A DNA stretch of 44,681 nucleotides, taken from positions 1 through 44,681 of the forward strand of contig JAKADX010000035.1 of assembly GCA_021818505.1 (NCBI GenBank), written 5' to 3'. The stretch comes from Pseudomonadota bacterium. GTDB lineage: Bacteria; Pseudomonadota; Alphaproteobacteria; Acetobacterales; Acetobacteraceae. Below, piece after piece: positions 43,014 through 44,681 of this stretch (the stretch's first letter is position 1; each line of letters opens with the position of its first letter). The notes under the pieces were generated by a model that did not search any database, was not told the DNA's origin, and saw only the letters and a program-made list of their open reading frames with translations. The position numbers and the translations under genes were made by a program.

Positions 43014-43940
43014 ATGTCGTCGGGCCTCCTGCTCGTCCAGGCGCTGAACGGGCTGCAACTCGGCGTCCTGCTGTTCCTGATCGCGGCGGGGCTGACGCTG
43101 GTGTTCGGCGTGATGGATGTGGTGAACCTGGCGCATGGCGTGCAGTACATGCTCGGCGCCTATCTGGCGGTCGCGTTCGCTGGCTGGACCGGCAGCGTGT
43201 GGTCCGCGGTCCCGCTGGCGGCCGTCGCCTGTTTCGCCATCGGCGCGGCGCTGGAGCGGCTGGTGTTCCGCCGTCTGCTCGGGGCGTCGCATCTCGATCA
43301 GGTGCTCGCGACCTTCGGCCTGATCCTGATCGCCGAGGAAGGCGTGAAGTGGGTGTGGGGGGCGGCGCCGCTGACGCTCGCCGCGCCGGCGCTGCTCTCC
43401 GGCGCGATCCCGCTCGCGCACGGGCTGCGCTACACGACCTACCGGCTGGCGGTGCTCGGCGTCGGGCTGGCGGTGGCGGGCCTGCTGTGGCTGCTGATCG
43501 AGCGCACGCGCACCGGGATGCGCCTGCGCGCGGGGGCCAGCAACGCGGCGATGCTGTCGGCCCTCGGCGTCGATGTGGGGCGGCTGTTTGCGCTGGTGTT
43601 CGCGCTGGGGGCCATGCTGGCGGGGTTCGCCGGCGCGGTCGCGGCGCCGATCGTCTCGGTTGATTCCGGCATGGGTGCCTCGGTGCTGATCCTTGCGTTC
43701 GTGGTTGTCGTGCTCGGCGGTACGGGTTCGGTGCGCGGCAGCTTCGTCGCGGCGCTGCTGGTGGGCCTGACCGACACGCTCGGGCGCAGTCTGCTGGATG
43801 CAGGGCTGGGTGCCGCGCTGCCGCCCTCGGCGGCGGGGATGGTCGGACCGGCGCTGGCCTCCATGCTGATCTACCTGCTCATGGCCGGCGTGCTGGCGTT
43901 CCGCCCCGGCGGGCTGCTGCCGGCGCGGGGCCAGGCTTGA
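43014..43940 (+). CDS. LivH-type ABC permease
   Basis: 308 residues. LNGLQLGVLLFLIAAGLTL, then VMDVVNLAHGVQYMLGAYL and the loop MRLRAGASNAAMLSALGVDV are typical of LivH. About 8 helices. Starts 23 bp after the binding protein; its TGA overlaps the TTG of the next gene. Confidence 0.92.
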   Translation: MSSGLLLVQALNGLQLGVLLFLIAAGLTLVFGVMDVVNLAHGVQYMLGAYLAVAFAGWTGSVWSAVPLAAVACFAIGAALERLVFRRLLGASHLDQVLATFGLILIAEEGVKWVWGAAPLTLAAPALLSGAIPLAHGLRYTTYRLAVLGVGLAVAGLLWLLIERTRTGMRLRAGASNAAMLSALGVDVGRLFALVFALGAMLAGFAGAVAAPIVSVDSGMGASVLILAFVVVVLGGTGSVRGSFVAALLVGLTDTLGRSLLDAGLGAALPPSAAGMVGPALASMLIYLLMAGVLAFRPGGLLPARGQA

Positions 43941-44681
43941 GCCGACACGCGCGGCTTGCCGCCCTGGCGCTGCTCGTGCTGCTGGCGGCGGCGCCGGCGG
44001 TGTCGTGGTGGGTGGGCAACGCCTATGTGCTGGCGCTGGCGACGCGTGCCGCCGTGCTGGCGGTCGCCGCGGTGTCGCTGCAGTTCGTGGTCGGCTATGC
44101 CGGACTGGTCAGCTTCGGCCATGCCGCCTTCCTCGGCATCGGAGCCTATGCGCTGCTCATGCTGGGCGGGGCGGGCCTGGACGAGGCCGCGATTTCGCTT
44201 CCCGTCGCCGTGCTGGCGGCGGCGGCCTTCGCGTGGCCCACGGGCTGGGTGGCGCTGCGCACGCGCGGCGTCACGTTCATCATGATCACGCTCGCCTTCG
44301 GCCAGATGGCATATTTCGTCGCTGAATCGCTGGCGGCCTATGGCGGCGACGACGGCATGTCGCTGGACCGCGCGCCGCCGCTGTTCGGCACCCGGCTGCT
44401 GGCGCGGCCGGCACCGTTCCACGCGCTGGTGCTTGTGTCGCTCGTGGGCGTCGTCGCCGGATCACGCCTGCTCGCCGCCTCGCGCTTCGGCCGCGCCTTG
44501 CGCGCCGCGCGCGACAACCCCGAGCGCGTCGCCTCGCTGGGCTTCGACGTGGCGCGCGTGCGGCTCGCCGCCTATGTCGTCGCCGGTGGCGCGGCGGGGC
44601 TGGCGGGCTGGCTGCTGGCCGCCGCGACCGGCTTCGTCAGCCCGGCGACGCTGAACTGGCGGCTGGCGGGCGAGGTGCTGG
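43937..44681 (+). CDS. LivM-type ABC permease, 3' end cut by window
   Basis: 248 codons visible from TTG 43937, which overlaps the livH stop (TTGA); the end is outside the window. VGYAGLVSFGHAAFLGIGAY, GVTFIMITLAFGQMAYF and RAARDNPERVASLGFDV are LivM motifs. The ATPases (livG, livF) are expected beyond the window. Confidence 0.9.
   Translation, partial: MSRHARLAALALLVLLAAAPAVSWWVGNAYVLALATRAAVLAVAAVSLQFVVGYAGLVSFGHAAFLGIGAYALLMLGGAGLDEAAISLPVAVLAAAAFAWPTGWVALRTRGVTFIMITLAFGQMAYFVAESLAAYGGDDGMSLDRAPPLFGTRLLARPAPFHALVLVSLVGVVAGSRLLAASRFGRALRAARDNPERVASLGFDVARVRLAAYVVAGGAAGLAGWLLAAATGFVSPATLNWRLAGEVL

Noticed and set aside
1-44681. tRNA or rRNA genes, CRISPR arrays, insertion sequences, phage genes
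   Set aside because: None seen by eye on either strand; a tRNAscan or CRISPR search was not possible here.

Overview
The window is very GC-rich, densely coded and uses many GTG/TTG starts and four-base ATGA/GTGA start-stop overlaps. It carries a hopanoid cluster, a glucose-6-phosphate (Entner-Doudoroff) dehydratase and family-specific hypotheticals of a kind I associate with Acetobacteraceae. I infer an alphaproteobacterium, probably Acetobacteraceae/Rhodospirillales; no rRNA or tRNA is present to confirm this. No CRISPR array, insertion sequence, prophage or origin was seen.

Layout. 1-2804 (minus): membrane arm of a hydrogenase-4/Complex I-like complex (HyfB-like and a window-truncated HyfC-like protein). 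2915-9882 (plus): a tight hopanoid operon, hpnA-hpnB-hpnC-hpnD-hpnE-shc, that makes squalene from farnesyl diphosphate and cyclises it. 9889-12675: DUF2147 protein, then a MalK/UgpC-type ATPase with an Ldh_2 dehydrogenase. 12690-18277: tannase-family esterase, LysE exporter, cysteine-cluster protein with a membrane partner, then an SDR / FlK-like thioesterase / acidic protein / ProX row. 18288-22647: orphan sugar-type binding protein, LysR regulator with a YeiH-type transporter, and a glycosyltransferase. 22651-26305 (minus): GST, FMN reductase, a frameshifted small gene, a DUF3024-like protein and guaA. 26423-28612 (minus): a degenerate RTX-type secreted protein and a DUF2237 protein. 28694-30517: edd. 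30570-32762 (minus): a hypothetical and a tetR-gfa-gfa row. 32898-40361 (plus): a reductive pyrimidine catabolism operon (preT, preA, an M20 amidohydrolase) with a complete NMT1/THI5-type ABC importer. 40424-41491 (minus): a phasin-like/CBS fusion. 41824-44681 (plus): the start of a branched-chain-type ABC importer operon, cut by the window end.

How parts work together. HpnD, HpnC and HpnE convert FPP to squalene in three steps and Shc makes hopene; HpnA/HpnB are side-chain or associated functions. The TetR at 32762 looks like RutR, and a RutR-like palindrome lies between it and preT, so the pyrimidine operon is probably repressed until uracil or thymine is present. PreTA would reduce the pyrimidine, the M20 enzyme would cleave the ureido acid, and the ABC system would import the substrate; the middle enzyme, dihydropyrimidinase, is not in this window.

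Most unusual: the HyfB/HyfC-like subunits have lost nearly all of the conserved intramembrane charged residues used for proton translocation; the two adjacent GFA genes are mosaics with a 98-nt identical block; and a phasin-like domain is fused to a CBS pair.
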